DNA of 64,000 nt from Oscillospiraceae bacterium (GTDB lineage: Bacteria > Bacillota > Clostridia > Oscillospirales > Oscillospiraceae), in contig CACWLG010000003.1 in NCBI GenBank assembly GCA_902761635.1, positions 1 through 64,000 of the forward strand. The letters run 5' to 3'. Below are positions 35,125-44,782 of the stretch, piece by piece (position 1 is the first letter of the stretch; each line of letters begins with the position of its first letter). The notes beneath the pieces are model-generated. The model had not been told where the DNA came from. It was given only the letters and a program-made list of their open reading frames with translations, and searched no databases. The translations under genes were made by a program, and so were the position numbers.

Positions 35125-36012
35125 ATGGACAGAATTACCAGCGCCCTTGCGCGTGCGGGCAATTATATGGCAACAATGGGGATTGCCGACTTTGTCGACA
35201 TCATCATTGTGGCTTATCTGATTTACCGGACGATCTGGTTTATACGAAAGTCAAACTTCATCAATCTCGCCAAAGGTCTGATCCTGGTCCTGGTTGCCTT
35301 GTGGGTTTCGGATTTCTTCGGCCTGAGAATGATCAACTTCATATTGCGCAAGGCTGTGGAATTGGGCATGATTGCCCTCGTCATCCTCTTTCAGCCGGAG
35401 CTGCGGCGACTGCTGGAGCGTATGGGCAGCTCTATCAATACCAGCATTGGCGGAGAAAAGGGAGATATGACCCGCACGATCAGCGAGGTGGCACAGGCAT
35501 GCGGCGATATGGCGGCCTCCAACACCGGTGCACTGCTGGTTTTTGAGCGCAATGTATCGCTCTCTCCGATCATTGGCACAGGTTCGGTCGTGAATGCGGA
35601 TACAAACGCAGAGCTGATCAAAAACCTTTTCTTCAAGAATGCTCCGCTGCATGATGGCGCCGTGATCCTCCGCGACGGGCGGATCGAGGCGGCAGGCTGC
35701 GTTTTGCCCCTGTCAAAGAACCAGAATCTCAGCAAGGATCTTGGCACGCGGCACAGGGCCGGGCTTGGCGTCAGCGAAGAGTCTGATGCAATCGTCGTTA
35801 TCGTGTCGGAAGAGCGCGGAGATATTTCCGTTGCGCTTGACGGGACTTTGAAACGGCATCTGAGCACCGGCGAGCTTGCGACCGAGCTTTCAAAGGCTCT
35901 GATCCGGGAAACGAACACCAACGAAAAAACAGGCATATGGGCAGGAATCAAGGGATTCTTCAAGCCCGCAGCGAACAACAGCGAGGATGAACATGAAGAC
36001 GATGCTGAATAA
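35125..36012 (+). CDS. cdaA: Diadenylate cyclase CdaA
   Basis: Membrane-bound enzyme making cyclic di-AMP from two ATP; the messenger controls potassium and osmolyte balance. There are three N-terminal membrane spans (residues about 21-100), then the DAC domain with the catalytic HDGAV and the RHRAG motif. 295 residues with an acidic, Asn-rich tail. AAAGGGGAG precedes the ATG. The stop overlaps the start of ybbR, its usual regulator gene. The customary third partner glmM is not next in line. Confidence 0.96.
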   Translation: MDRITSALARAGNYMATMGIADFVDIIIVAYLIYRTIWFIRKSNFINLAKGLILVLVALWVSDFFGLRMINFILRKAVELGMIALVILFQPELRRLLERMGSSINTSIGGEKGDMTRTISEVAQACGDMAASNTGALLVFERNVSLSPIIGTGSVVNADTNAELIKNLFFKNAPLHDGAVILRDGRIEAAGCVLPLSKNQNLSKDLGTRHRAGLGVSEESDAIVVIVSEERGDISVALDGTLKRHLSTGELATELSKALIRETNTNEKTGIWAGIKGFFKPAANNSEDEHEDDAE

Positions 36013-37297
36013 ACTCTATAACAGCAAGGCCTTTTGGGTCATCGTCTCACTGATTTGCTCACTGACCATCTGGGTCTACGTGGCAAGCGTGGAGACAGAG
36101 GAATTCAAGCAGACCTTCCGCGGCGTCCGTGTACAGCTCGTGGGGGAGGATCTGCTCAGAGATTCCAGGAATCTTGTCATTACCGACATGGATACCAGCA
36201 CTGTCACGGTTGAGGTCGTAGGACCGCGGCGCATCGTCGGCAGTCTTGATTCGGATACCATCAGCGCACAGATTGATGTATCCAAGCTCTCCCGGGCAGC
36301 ATATACCTCCCAGCAGTACTCCGTTATTTTCCCTGACGGTACGGATACCGGCAACCTGACTGTTACCCGAAAGACGCCCGAAACGATTAACTTTATGGTA
36401 TCATCCCAGACGACCAAGTCGATCCAGGTGCGCGGCAGCTTTGACGGTTCGATCGCAGAGGGCTACACCGCTGAAAATATAGTCTTTGAGCCTTCTGTCA
36501 TCACCCTCTCCGGACCTGAGGCGTATTTGAGGAATATTGAATATGCCTGGGTCAGCTTCGGGAAGGAGAACGTTGACAGCACCTACGAAGTGGAGACAGG
36601 CTATACCCTGATGACGGCCGACAACACACCGGCTTCCACGACGGGTATCAAGTTCTCCACCGATGTCGTCACGGCGACGCTTCCGATCCTGACACTGAAA
36701 GAGATTAACCTCGGCGTGAATCTGATAGAAGGCGGCGGGGCCACGGCGGAGAACACCAAGGTCACCATCGAACCGGCAAGCATCAGTCTCGCCGGTGACT
36801 CCAAGCTTCTGGCCGGGATCAATAAGATCACGCTCTCCTCCATAGATCTGACTGATTTTACCACCTCCTTCAGCGATACCTATATGATCCCGATTGACAA
36901 CGAACTGCGGAATATTACCGGGGCGACCGAAGCAAAGGTGACGGTCGAAATCGTCGGTCTCGAGACCAAGAGCTTTAAGGTGACCAACATTTCCTGCATC
37001 AATGTGACAGAAGGCGTCAGCGCCAGGATCCTGACGGAGAGCCTTGTGGTCACTCTGCGCGGCAATCCCGAAAGCCTTGCGGCGCTCAAGGATGAGAATA
37101 TCCGGGCTGTTGCAGATCTGTCGGACATGAATGAATCGGTCGGCACCTACACGCCGAAGGTGAGGATTTATGTCGATGGCTTTACCGATGTGGGCGCCAT
37201 CAGAACGGGCGGCAACGACTATACCGTATATGTCCAGCTTGAGAAGGCGAGTGAGGCGGAAAAAATTGTCGAAGGCCCGGAAACGCCGGAAGACTGA
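35993..37297 (+). CDS. ybbR: YbbR-domain protein, CdaA regulator
   Basis: Single-span membrane protein of about 434 residues (FWVIVSLICSLTIWVYVA near residue 14) with repeated YbbR domains outside the membrane. The repeats share the pattern TVEVVGPRRIV, SIQVRGSFDG, LGVNLIEGG and FKVTNISCIN. In Bacillus and Listeria the homologue CdaR binds CdaA and tunes its activity. The ATG at 35993 has GAGG six bases upstream; the ATG at 35987 is too close to it. It overlaps cdaA by 20 bases. Confidence 0.9.
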   Translation: MKTMLNKLYNSKAFWVIVSLICSLTIWVYVASVETEEFKQTFRGVRVQLVGEDLLRDSRNLVITDMDTSTVTVEVVGPRRIVGSLDSDTISAQIDVSKLSRAAYTSQQYSVIFPDGTDTGNLTVTRKTPETINFMVSSQTTKSIQVRGSFDGSIAEGYTAENIVFEPSVITLSGPEAYLRNIEYAWVSFGKENVDSTYEVETGYTLMTADNTPASTTGIKFSTDVVTATLPILTLKEINLGVNLIEGGGATAENTKVTIEPASISLAGDSKLLAGINKITLSSIDLTDFTTSFSDTYMIPIDNELRNITGATEAKVTVEIVGLETKSFKVTNISCINVTEGVSARILTESLVVTLRGNPESLAALKDENIRAVADLSDMNESVGTYTPKVRIYVDGFTDVGAIRTGGNDYTVYVQLEKASEAEKIVEGPETPED

Positions 37298-37310
37298 CTG
37301 AGGTGATCGA

Positions 37311-37718
37311 ATGACACAGGATGCTGTCGTGTTCAGATGCCTGAACGATCAGACTGCCGAGGTGGTTGTGACACGCGCCACAGCATGCGGCTCCAACTGC
37401 GCAAGCTGTGAAGCGTGTGTGTTTCAGAACGAACTGAAAACCGTTGCAAGAAACCTGGTCGGGGCGCGCCCCGGACAGAAGGTGCTGATTGAGAGCAAAT
37501 CCTCGCACGTATATAGCGCCATTGTGCTGGTATACATTGTTCCGATCCTGCTGGCTGTGCTTTGCTGCTTTGCCGCTTATGCGGCAGGGGCATCCGAGGG
37601 AATCTGTGTGCTGTGTACCTTCGCCGGTTTTCTTCTCGGCTTCCTCATCACGGTATTGACCCAGAGACTGAAAAAGAATAAAAACCCCATAAGCTTTGAT
37701 ATCATAAAAATCAATTGA
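37311..37718 (+). CDS. RseC/SoxR-reducing-system family protein
   Basis: A 135-residue inner-membrane protein with a Cys cluster near the N-terminus (ACGSNCASCEAC, plus one further Cys) and two adjacent membrane spans (SAIVLVYIVPILLAVLCCFAAY; VLCTFAGFLLGFLITVL). This is the RseC family, tied to SoxR reduction or Rnf/SoxR electron transfer in other bacteria; in Clostridia the role is unknown. GAGGTGATCG precedes the ATG. It lies between ybbR and yicC, in the place where glmM is often found. Confidence 0.8.
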   Translation: MTQDAVVFRCLNDQTAEVVVTRATACGSNCASCEACVFQNELKTVARNLVGARPGQKVLIESKSSHVYSAIVLVYIVPILLAVLCCFAAYAAGASEGICVLCTFAGFLLGFLITVLTQRLKKNKNPISFDIIKIN

Positions 37719-37730
37719 TCGGGAGGCAGT

Positions 37731-38609
37731 ATGATCAAAAGCATGACCGGCTACGGCTGCGCGAAGGGAACGGTAGAGGGTCTCCAAATCGCAGTTGAGC
37801 TCAAAAGCGTGAACAACCGTTATCTGGACGTATCTGTGCGTCTGCCGAGGAACTTTCTCTTTGTTGAGGATGCTGTGAAATCTGCTGTACAGCAGCATAT
37901 CAGCCGCGGAAAAGTTGATGTGTTTGTCAGTGTGGATTCCACAGACGGCGGAGAAATGAATGTCAAAGTCAATGAAGCGCTTTTGCGCGGTTACCTGGAG
38001 GCTTTGCAGCATATCGCAGAGGAGTACCATCTGCCGAATGACGCAAGCGCCCTTTCCGTCAGCCGCTTTCCCGACGTTTTGACGGTGGAGAAAAAGGATC
38101 TGGACGCGGATGCAATCTCCGCCGGTATCCTTGACATTGCGGAAAACGCACTGAAGGATTTCGATGCCATGCGTCTGCGTGAGGGCGAAAAGCTTCGGGA
38201 GGATGTGCTCTCGAGACTCGGTACGATCCGGGCACTGGTAGAAACCGTCGAAAAAGAAAGCCCCAAAACCGCTGCAGCGTACAGAGCGCGGCTGGAAGCC
38301 AAAATGGCGGAGGTCCTCGGAAGCGCCGGAATAGATGAAAACCGTATCCTGGCCGAGGCAGCAATCTTTGCCGATCACATTGCTGTCGATGAGGAGACCG
38401 TGCGCCTGCGCAGTCATATGAGTCAGCTTGAGACCATGATCAACGGCAGTTCCCCTACGGGCCGAAAGATTGATTTTCTTATTCAGGAGTTTAACAGGGA
38501 AGCCAATACGATCGGCTCGAAATGCCAGAGCTCTGATATTGCGCACACGGTGGTGGATCTGAAATCAGAGATCGAAAAAATCCGCGAACAGATCCAGAAT
38601 ATAGAGTAA
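37731..38609 (+). CDS. yicC: YicC/YloC-family endoribonuclease
   Basis: A 292-residue protein with the N-terminal IKSMTGYG signature, [12 protein letters not shown], and the C-terminal DUF1732 part [16 protein letters not shown]. Members are reported as endoribonucleases and link to stationary-phase RNA turnover in E. coli and B. subtilis (YloC). GGGAGG precedes the ATG. It begins the conserved yicC-remA-gmk-rpoZ string. Confidence 0.93.
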   Translation: MIKSMTGYGCAKGTVEGLQIAVELKSVNNRYLDVSVRLPRNFLFVEDAVKSAVQQHISRGKVDVFVSVDSTDGGEMNVKVNEALLRGYLEALQHIAEEYHLPNDASALSVSRFPDVLTVEKKDLDADAISAGILDIAENALKDFDAMRLREGEKLREDVLSRLGTIRALVETVEKESPKTAAAYRARLEAKMAEVLGSAGIDENRILAEAAIFADHIAVDEETVRLRSHMSQLETMINGSSPTGRKIDFLIQEFNREANTIGSKCQSSDIAHTVVDLKSEIEKIREQIQNIE

Positions 38610-38620
38610 GGAATAGGCGA

Positions 38621-38884
38621 ATGAAACTGATCGGAATCGGTTTTGGCAATCTGATCTCGGCAGAACGGATCATCGCGATCGTGAGTCCCGAATCGGCGCC
38701 CATAAAGCGGATGATTCAGGATGCAAGAGAGCGCGGACTGCTGATCGACGCTTCTTTTGGCAGAAGCACCAAATCTGTGATTACCATGGACAGCGGAAAT
38801 GTCGTACTCTCGGCTTTATCACCGGAGGCACTGGCTGCGCGCTGCTCAGATATCAATGAAGAAGGCGGATATAAGGATGAGTAA
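38621..38884 (+). CDS. remA: RemA/DUF370 regulatory protein
   Basis: An 87-residue DNA-binding protein of the RemA family. The ring-forming [21 protein letters not shown] and [12 protein letters not shown] motifs are present. In Bacillus it activates matrix and osmoprotection genes by wrapping DNA; its targets here are not known. It overlaps gmk by 8 bases. Confidence 0.93.
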   Translation: MKLIGIGFGNLISAERIIAIVSPESAPIKRMIQDARERGLLIDASFGRSTKSVITMDSGNVVLSALSPEALAARCSDINEEGGYKDE

Positions 38885-39476
38885 GAAAGGAAAACTTCTG
38901 GTTATCTCCGGGCCGTCGGGCGCCGGCAAGAGCTCCGTGGTATTCAAAGCCATTGAGGGCAGGGACGATGTCTGTTTTTCCACCTCAGTCACGACCCGGG
39001 ATCCCAGACCAGGCGAGCAGGATGGAAGAGAGTACTTCTTTGTTAAGCTTGAGCGCTTTCTTGAGATGATAAAAAACGACGAGCTTCTGGAGCATGCCGA
39101 GTATGTCTCAAACCGCTACGGCACGCCGCGCTCCTATGTCCAGCAGCGCCTGGATGAGGGAAAGAACGTCGTGCTGGATATTGAGGTACAGGGCGCCCGG
39201 CAGGTGCGCCGCAAAATGCCGGAGGCTGTCCTGATCTTCATCGTGCCGCCTTCCCTGGAAGATCTGGAGAGACGGCTCAGAGGACGCGCCACCGATACGG
39301 AGGAGGCCATTCAGGGCCGTTTGAATCGGGCGCGTCAGGAGTATCGGGAAGCGGATTTCTACGATTATCTGATTGTCAATGACGATTTGGAGAAGGCCGC
39401 CGCCCAGCTCAATGCCATTATCGAGGCAGAGCATTGCCGCTTTGCCGATTGGTCGGATCTGCTGAAAAAGGCATAA
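38877..39476 (+). CDS. gmk: Guanylate kinase
   Basis: Phosphorylates GMP and dGMP. P-loop [12 protein letters not shown], the GMP-binding segment [17 protein letters not shown], and [12 protein letters not shown]. 199 residues. The ATG at 38877 lies inside the end of remA with AAGGCGG before it; the frame extends further upstream but that part is remA. rpoZ follows after 60 bases. Confidence 0.96.
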   Translation: MSKKGKLLVISGPSGAGKSSVVFKAIEGRDDVCFSTSVTTRDPRPGEQDGREYFFVKLERFLEMIKNDELLEHAEYVSNRYGTPRSYVQQRLDEGKNVVLDIEVQGARQVRRKMPEAVLIFIVPPSLEDLERRLRGRATDTEEAIQGRLNRARQEYREADFYDYLIVNDDLEKAAAQLNAIIEAEHCRFADWSDLLKKA

Positions 39477-39536
39477 GCCTTCTAACTTGTTTAAAATAGC
39501 ACGCCGCGGCTTTCAGCGGCAGAATGGAGAATTATT

Positions 39537-39728
39537 ATGATGCTTTATCCCCCTGTGGCCGAACTCGTTGATAAGATCGGCAGCCGTTACCAGCTTGTAA
39601 ACCTCGTCGCACGCCGTGCAAGGATCTTGTCGACAGAGGCGGAAGAGAAACAGATCCCTCTGGAACGAAAAGCTGTTTCCACAGCGATCGAGGAAGTATA
39701 TACCGGAAAACTCAGCATTGACCGCTGA
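39537..39728 (+). CDS. rpoZ: RNA polymerase omega subunit
   Basis: Small RNA polymerase subunit that helps assemble beta-prime. 63 residues with the conserved PPVAELVDKIGSRYQLVNLVARRAR segment split over residues 5-29 and the AVSTAIEEVY helix. ATG at 39537, with GGAG seven bases upstream; a second ATG follows at once. priA comes next; the usual intervening coaBC is absent. Confidence 0.93.
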   Translation: MMLYPPVAELVDKIGSRYQLVNLVARRARILSTEAEEKQIPLERKAVSTAIEEVYTGKLSIDR

Positions 39729-39760
39729 TAAGCACACAGCACGTTAGGGGAGAAGAACAG

Positions 39761-42013
39761 TTGTCCAGGACGATAGCGAAGGTTGCGGTCTCTGCCGCGA
39801 CCTATTGGCTCGATAAGCCATACGACTATCTGATTCCGCCGGAGCTTGCCGATCAAGCTCTCCCCGGCATGCGGGTCCACGTGCCCTTTTCCAGAGGGAA
39901 CCGCCGGACAGAGGGCATCATCCTTGCCACTGCGGAGCACAGCACTTATGAGCAGCCGCTCAAAGCAATACTGGCGCTGCTGGACAAGGAGCCGATTCTG
40001 ACGACGGATCAGATAAAGCTCGCCCTTTTTATGCGGGAGCGTTTTTTCTGCACGGTATATAACGCCGTGCGGGCCATGCTCCCGGTAGGGCTCTGGTTTG
40101 ATGAGGATGGGCGCAGGCGTGCCAGGGACAAAAGCCTGGAGATGGTACGTCTTGCCATTGAGCCGGAAGAGGCCGAGGCACTGAGGGACGCCAAACGCAT
40201 GCGCTCGCCCGGACAGGCTGCGATTCTTGAGCAGCTATGTGCGTTTGAATGTATCCCAAGTCATGATCTTCTGCTGCATACCGGCACGAAACGCCCGACG
40301 CTGAAAGCATTGGAGAAGGCGGGCGCGGTGGAGCTGTACCAGCGAGAGGCGTTTCGCCGCCCACAGATCCATGTTGGCGGGATAGAGCCTATGCCGGCTC
40401 TTACCGCAGAGCAGGAAAAGACTTTTAACGGCATCCACACACTTGCCCAGGCTGACAAGGCGGGTGCCGCTCTTCTTTTTGGCGTGACCGGCAGCGGGAA
40501 AACCAGTGTCTATATTCATCTGATCGACCGCCAGCTTCAGCGCGGACGTGCGGTAATCCTGCTCGTGCCGGAGATCGCCTTGACACCGCAGATGATCCAG
40601 ACTTTTTCCTCGCATTTCGGCAATGAAGTGGCGGTCCTGCACAGCAGCCTTTCTGTCGGAGAACGCTATGATGAGTGGAAGCGGGTCAAAACCGGGAAAG
40701 CCCGTGTGGTGATCGGTACGCGAAGCGCTGTTTTTGCGCCAACTCCGAATCTCGGTCTCATCATTATGGATGAGGAGCAGGAAGAGACCTATAAATCAGA
40801 AAACATCCCGCGCTATAATGCCCAGGATGTGGCGAAATACCGCTGCGCAAAAGCGAAATGCCTCCTTCTCTTAGGCTCGGCAACGCCTGACGTTGTCAGC
40901 ATGTACAATGCGGAGAACGGGCGTTATGCCTTTTTCGAGATGCATAACCGCTATAACGAGCACGAGCTGCCTGCGGTTGAAATCGTGGATATGAAACGGG
41001 AACTGCGCCAGGGAAACGGCGGCAGTATCAGCAGCGTTTTACGCCGGGAGCTGCAGGACAATCTCGACCGAGGCGAACAGAGTATCCTCTTTATCAACCG
41101 TCGGGGAGCGAACAGACTTATCAGCTGCGGCGAGTGCGGCTTTGTCTATAAATGCCCGCGCTGCAGCGTATCTCTCACCTATCACAGCACAAATCGCAGG
41201 CTCCTCTGCCATTACTGCGGGTATTCCCAGCGCCCGGATGAGAGCTGCCCGGATTGCGGCGGCACCCTGAAATATATCGGCGTCGGTACGCAGATGGTTG
41301 AGAGCGAGCTGAAAGAACTGTTTCCCGGCAGGGAGGTGCTGCGCATGGACGCCGATACGGTTGCGCCTGCCGGTTCTCATGAAAAGCTGCTTGAGCGCTT
41401 CCGCAGCGAGAACATTCCGATCATGGTCGGAACACAGATGGTGACAAAGGGGCTCAATTTTGAAAACGTCACTCTGGTTGGCGTCATATCGGCGGATCAA
41501 AGCCTTTATGCAGGGAGCTATCGCGCCGGTGAGCGCAGCTTTTCTCTTATCACACAGGTGGTGGGCAGAAGCGGCCGCGGACAAAAACCGGGGCGGGCGG
41601 TGATCCAGACCTTTACACCGGAGAATGAAGTGATCCTGCAGGCGGCAAAACAGGATTATCCCGCTTTTTACCGCTCTGAAATCGAATTGAGAAAACTGCA
41701 GCACACACCTCCTTTTTCGGAGCTCCTGTCCATTACCGTCTCCGGTATGAGTGAGGAGCGTGTGTATCTCACATGCAGGATGATACGCGCAAGGCTTGAC
41801 GGATTGATCGGGCAGGGGTTCAATGCCGAAATCCTTGGCCCGGCACCGCTGGCCGTGGTGAAAGTAAATAACAGATACCGTTACCGCGTCATGATATACG
41901 GCGGCGTCAATGCCGGACTTCGCGGGACGATCGCCGGCGTTGTCATGGAATTTTGCCAGGACAGGCGCTTTTCCGATGTAACAATTTACGCAGATAATGA
42001 TCCAAACGATTAA
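39761..42013 (+). CDS. priA: Primosomal protein N' (PriA helicase)
   Basis: Restarts stalled replication forks by loading the primosome. About 750 residues: a 3'-DNA-binding N-terminal domain (AATYWLDKPYDYLIP), helicase lobe 1 with GVTGSGKTSVYI and MDEEQEE, a zinc region with eight Cys (CGECGFVYKCPRCSVS, CHYCG, CPDCGG), and lobe 2 with GTQMVTKGLNFENV and QVVGRSGRG. The start is a TTG at 39761 with AGGGGAG upstream. It belongs to the conserved priA-def-fmt-rsmB operon. Confidence 0.95.
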   Translation: MSRTIAKVAVSAATYWLDKPYDYLIPPELADQALPGMRVHVPFSRGNRRTEGIILATAEHSTYEQPLKAILALLDKEPILTTDQIKLALFMRERFFCTVYNAVRAMLPVGLWFDEDGRRRARDKSLEMVRLAIEPEEAEALRDAKRMRSPGQAAILEQLCAFECIPSHDLLLHTGTKRPTLKALEKAGAVELYQREAFRRPQIHVGGIEPMPALTAEQEKTFNGIHTLAQADKAGAALLFGVTGSGKTSVYIHLIDRQLQRGRAVILLVPEIALTPQMIQTFSSHFGNEVAVLHSSLSVGERYDEWKRVKTGKARVVIGTRSAVFAPTPNLGLIIMDEEQEETYKSENIPRYNAQDVAKYRCAKAKCLLLLGSATPDVVSMYNAENGRYAFFEMHNRYNEHELPAVEIVDMKRELRQGNGGSISSVLRRELQDNLDRGEQSILFINRRGANRLISCGECGFVYKCPRCSVSLTYHSTNRRLLCHYCGYSQRPDESCPDCGGTLKYIGVGTQMVESELKELFPGREVLRMDADTVAPAGSHEKLLERFRSENIPIMVGTQMVTKGLNFENVTLVGVISADQSLYAGSYRAGERSFSLITQVVGRSGRGQKPGRAVIQTFTPENEVILQAAKQDYPAFYRSEIELRKLQHTPPFSELLSITVSGMSEERVYLTCRMIRARLDGLIGQGFNAEILGPAPLAVVKVNNRYRYRVMIYGGVNAGLRGTIAGVVMEFCQDRRFSDVTIYADNDPND

Positions 42014-42028
42014 AGATGGGAGAAAAAT

Positions 42029-42532
42029 ATGGCACGCAGAAACATTCTCACCAAGGAAGAGCCGGGACTGTACAAAAAATGCCGTCCTGTAACAGAATTT
42101 AATCCGAGGCTGCATCAGCTTCTGGATGATATGGCCGATACACTGTCGACGGAGAACGGTGTCGGACTGGCAGCCCCCCAGGTCGGGGTACTGCGCCGCG
42201 CTGTTATTGTGCTGGAGACCAATGTCCCGGAAGGGGAAGAGGAGCGCCTCATCGAGCTTGTCAATCCCGAGATCATTGAGAGCTCCGGCGAGCAATATGG
42301 CGCGGAAGGCTGCCTGAGTGTTCCGGGAGAATACGGAATGGTGAGAAGACCGCTGAATGTAAAGGTCCGCGCTCAGGATCGAAACGGGAATTTCTTCGAG
42401 GTGGAGGGAACCGGCCTTACTGCCCGCTGCTTCTGCCATGAGATCGACCATCTCAACGGGATCGTTTTTACCTCCAAGTGTGAACGCATGCTGAGTGAAG
42501 AGGAGCTTGAATCCGGAACAGTCGAAGAGTAA
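42029..42532 (+). CDS. def: Peptide deformylase
   Basis: Removes the formyl group from nascent N-terminal Met. The three active-site motifs are GVGLAAPQVG, EGCLSVPG and CHEIDHLNG, giving the Cys and two His metal ligands. 167 residues. ATG after GATGGGAG. It pairs with fmt, which adds the same formyl group, 13 bases downstream. Confidence 0.96.
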   Translation: MARRNILTKEEPGLYKKCRPVTEFNPRLHQLLDDMADTLSTENGVGLAAPQVGVLRRAVIVLETNVPEGEEERLIELVNPEIIESSGEQYGAEGCLSVPGEYGMVRRPLNVKVRAQDRNGNFFEVEGTGLTARCFCHEIDHLNGIVFTSKCERMLSEEELESGTVEE

Positions 42533-42545
42533 GGCGGGAGCTGCT

Positions 42546-43466
42546 ATGCGTATCGTATTTATGGGGACGCCGGACTTTGCGGCGGCCTCGCTGAAAAAGC
42601 TGATCGAAGAAAAATATGAAATTGCCGGTGTCTTTACCCAGCCTGACAAACCCAGAGGCCGCGGCATGGAGATGAGCTTTTCACCGGTGAAGGAGCTTGC
42701 TCTTGCGCATGATCTGCCGGTTTTTCAGCCGGAGAAGATGCGCGACGGGACGGCTTTGCAGATCATAAAAGAGCTGCAGCCGGATATTATGGTGGTCGTT
42801 GCCTACGGCCGCATTCTTCCGGATGATCTTCTGGCCGTACCGAAGTATGGCGCTGTGAACGTTCATGGCTCTCTGCTGCCGAAATACCGCGGGGCTGCCC
42901 CCATCCAGTGGGCCGTGCTGAACGGAGATGAGAAAAGCGGCGTTACGACCATGTACCTGGCCCATGACATGGATGCCGGGGATATCATATATCGGGAAGA
43001 GACTGCGATCGGGGAGTTCGAGACTGCCGGTGAGCTTTTTGACCGCCTGATGGAAATAGGAGCCGCTCTTTTGGTCAGGACCCTGCGGGACATCGAAGCC
43101 GGTACAGCACCGCGCATCCCTCAGGATCATGAGCAGGCCAGCTATTGCAAAATGCTGGATAAATCCATTTGCCCCATAGACTGGAACCGATCGCCGCGTG
43201 AAATCGTCAAACAGATATACGGACTGCAGCCCTGGCCTGTGGCGACCATGGAGCTTGACGGGAAGACTCTCCGCGTCTTTGCTGCGGCGTACACAGAGCT
43301 CAGCACGGGCAAAGAGCCCGGAACTGTCGTCCGTGCGGATGAAGCGGGAATTGCCATGGCGTGTGCGGATGGCCGGTGTCTGCTGATTACCGAGCTTCAG
43401 GCTCCCGGCAAGAAGCGTATGAAGGCTGCCGAATTCCTGCGGGGACACCGGATCAGGACAGAATGA
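42546..43466 (+). CDS. fmt: Methionyl-tRNA formyltransferase
   Basis: Formylates initiator Met-tRNA using 10-formyl-tetrahydrofolate. N-terminal IVFMGTPDFAA, the folate and catalytic motif HGSLLPKYRGAAPIQWA, and a C-terminal OB-like domain starting near residue 205. 306 residues. The ATG at 42546 has GCGGGAG upstream; an in-frame start at 42495 is inside def. ATGA overlap with rsmB. Confidence 0.95.
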   Translation: MRIVFMGTPDFAAASLKKLIEEKYEIAGVFTQPDKPRGRGMEMSFSPVKELALAHDLPVFQPEKMRDGTALQIIKELQPDIMVVVAYGRILPDDLLAVPKYGAVNVHGSLLPKYRGAAPIQWAVLNGDEKSGVTTMYLAHDMDAGDIIYREETAIGEFETAGELFDRLMEIGAALLVRTLRDIEAGTAPRIPQDHEQASYCKMLDKSICPIDWNRSPREIVKQIYGLQPWPVATMELDGKTLRVFAAAYTELSTGKEPGTVVRADEAGIAMACADGRCLLITELQAPGKKRMKAAEFLRGHRIRTE

Positions 43467-44782
43467 GCAGAAACGAAAATGCGCGTGCGGCGGCACTGGA
43501 GACGCTGGTCCGCTGCCGAAGGGACGCTTCCTGGTCCGGAGCGGCTATTGATGCGGCTGTACGCAAATACGGCCTCGACCGACGAGATGCGGCGCTGGCC
43601 TCACGGCTTTGTCTCGGCGTCCTGCAGAATGAGAGCCTGTGCGATTATTATATCGGCTGCTTCTGCCCGTCAAAACTGGAGCCCATGCTGCGGGATATTC
43701 TCCGCCTCGGAGTGTATCAGCTCCTTTTCATGGAGCGTATCCCGGCACGTGCTGCCGTCAGTGAGACGGTGGAGCTCTGCCGCCTGAAAGGGCTGTCTCG
43801 TGCTGCCGGGCTTACCAACGCGGTATTGCGCCGCATTGCCAAAGAGCATGATGCTCTGCCGGAGATTCCCGGTGAGGGAACGGCCGCGTATCTCTCCATA
43901 CGCTACAGTCATCCCCAGTGGCTTTGTGAGCTTTTGGCCGCTGAGAAGGGTTATTCGTTTGCCGAGGCTTTTCTTGCCTGCAACAACGAGGCCCCGGGGC
44001 TATGCATCCAGGTCAATACGCTCAAGATGACGACTGAGCAGTATGCCGGGAAGCTGGAAGACGCCGGGTATGCCTTTCGTATTTGTGAGCCGGAAGGCTG
44101 CATCAAGCTTGAGAAGGGGATCGCATCTGAGCTGCCGGGCTATGAAGAGGGCCTTTTCTATGTGCAGGATCGCGCTGCGCGCCTTGCGGTTGAGATTGCA
44201 GCTCCCACACCCGGCATACATATGCTGGATGCCTGTGCCTGCCCGGGCGGAAAGAGCTTTGCTGCCGCCGTTCGTATGGGAAACTGCGGCAGCATTCTCT
44301 CCTGTGATATTCACGAAAAGAAGCTGCAGGTCCTTGAACGCGGCGCCGAAAGGCTTGGAATCGACTGCATCCAGACACGGGCCATGGATGCACGAGTCTA
44401 TAATCCGCTCCTTGCAGAGAGCTTTGATGTCGTGATTGCGGACGTGCCGTGTTCCGGCCTGGGTGTGATTGCCAAGAAGCCGGAAATCCGCACGAAGGAT
44501 CCGAAAAGCCTGAAGGGGCTGCCCGAGATCCAGTTTTCCATCCTGGAAAACCTGAGCCGCTATGTCAAACCCGGCGGGGTACTGCTGTATTCGACCTGTA
44601 CAATACTGAAAGCGGAGAATGAGGAGCCTGTGCTTCGGTTTCTGGATACACACACAGAGTACCGCCTCGAGGCATTTTCTGCTAACAATATCCAGAGCGA
44701 GAGCGGCATGTATACATTCTGGCCCAATGTGGATGAGACAGACGGCTTTTTTGCCGCAAAACTGAGAAGGATATCGGACTGA
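43463..44782 (+). CDS. rsmB: 16S rRNA m5C967 methyltransferase
   Basis: RsmB/Sun methylates C967 of 16S rRNA. It has an N-terminal NusB-like RNA-binding domain (residues 1-140, ARAAALETLVRC...) and a C-terminal Rossmann methyltransferase with ACACPGGKS for SAM and the two catalytic Cys in DVPCSGLG and YSTCT. 439 residues. The start at 43463 overlaps the fmt stop; the rlmN ATG overlaps its own stop by one base. Confidence 0.95.
   Translation: MSRNENARAAALETLVRCRRDASWSGAAIDAAVRKYGLDRRDAALASRLCLGVLQNESLCDYYIGCFCPSKLEPMLRDILRLGVYQLLFMERIPARAAVSETVELCRLKGLSRAAGLTNAVLRRIAKEHDALPEIPGEGTAAYLSIRYSHPQWLCELLAAEKGYSFAEAFLACNNEAPGLCIQVNTLKMTTEQYAGKLEDAGYAFRICEPEGCIKLEKGIASELPGYEEGLFYVQDRAARLAVEIAAPTPGIHMLDACACPGGKSFAAAVRMGNCGSILSCDIHEKKLQVLERGAERLGIDCIQTRAMDARVYNPLLAESFDVVIADVPCSGLGVIAKKPEIRTKDPKSLKGLPEIQFSILENLSRYVKPGGVLLYSTCTILKAENEEPVLRFLDTHTEYRLEAFSANNIQSESGMYTFWPNVDETDGFFAAKLRRISD

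Noticed and set aside
34869-35546. A 225-codon plus-strand frame through the repeat into cdaA
   Set aside because: Begins in the terminator, crosses the repeat and promoter, and overlaps cdaA in another frame.
41039-42667. A 542-codon minus-strand frame opposite priA, def and fmt
   Set aside because: Antisense shadow of three well-supported genes; the protein is low in recognisable motifs.
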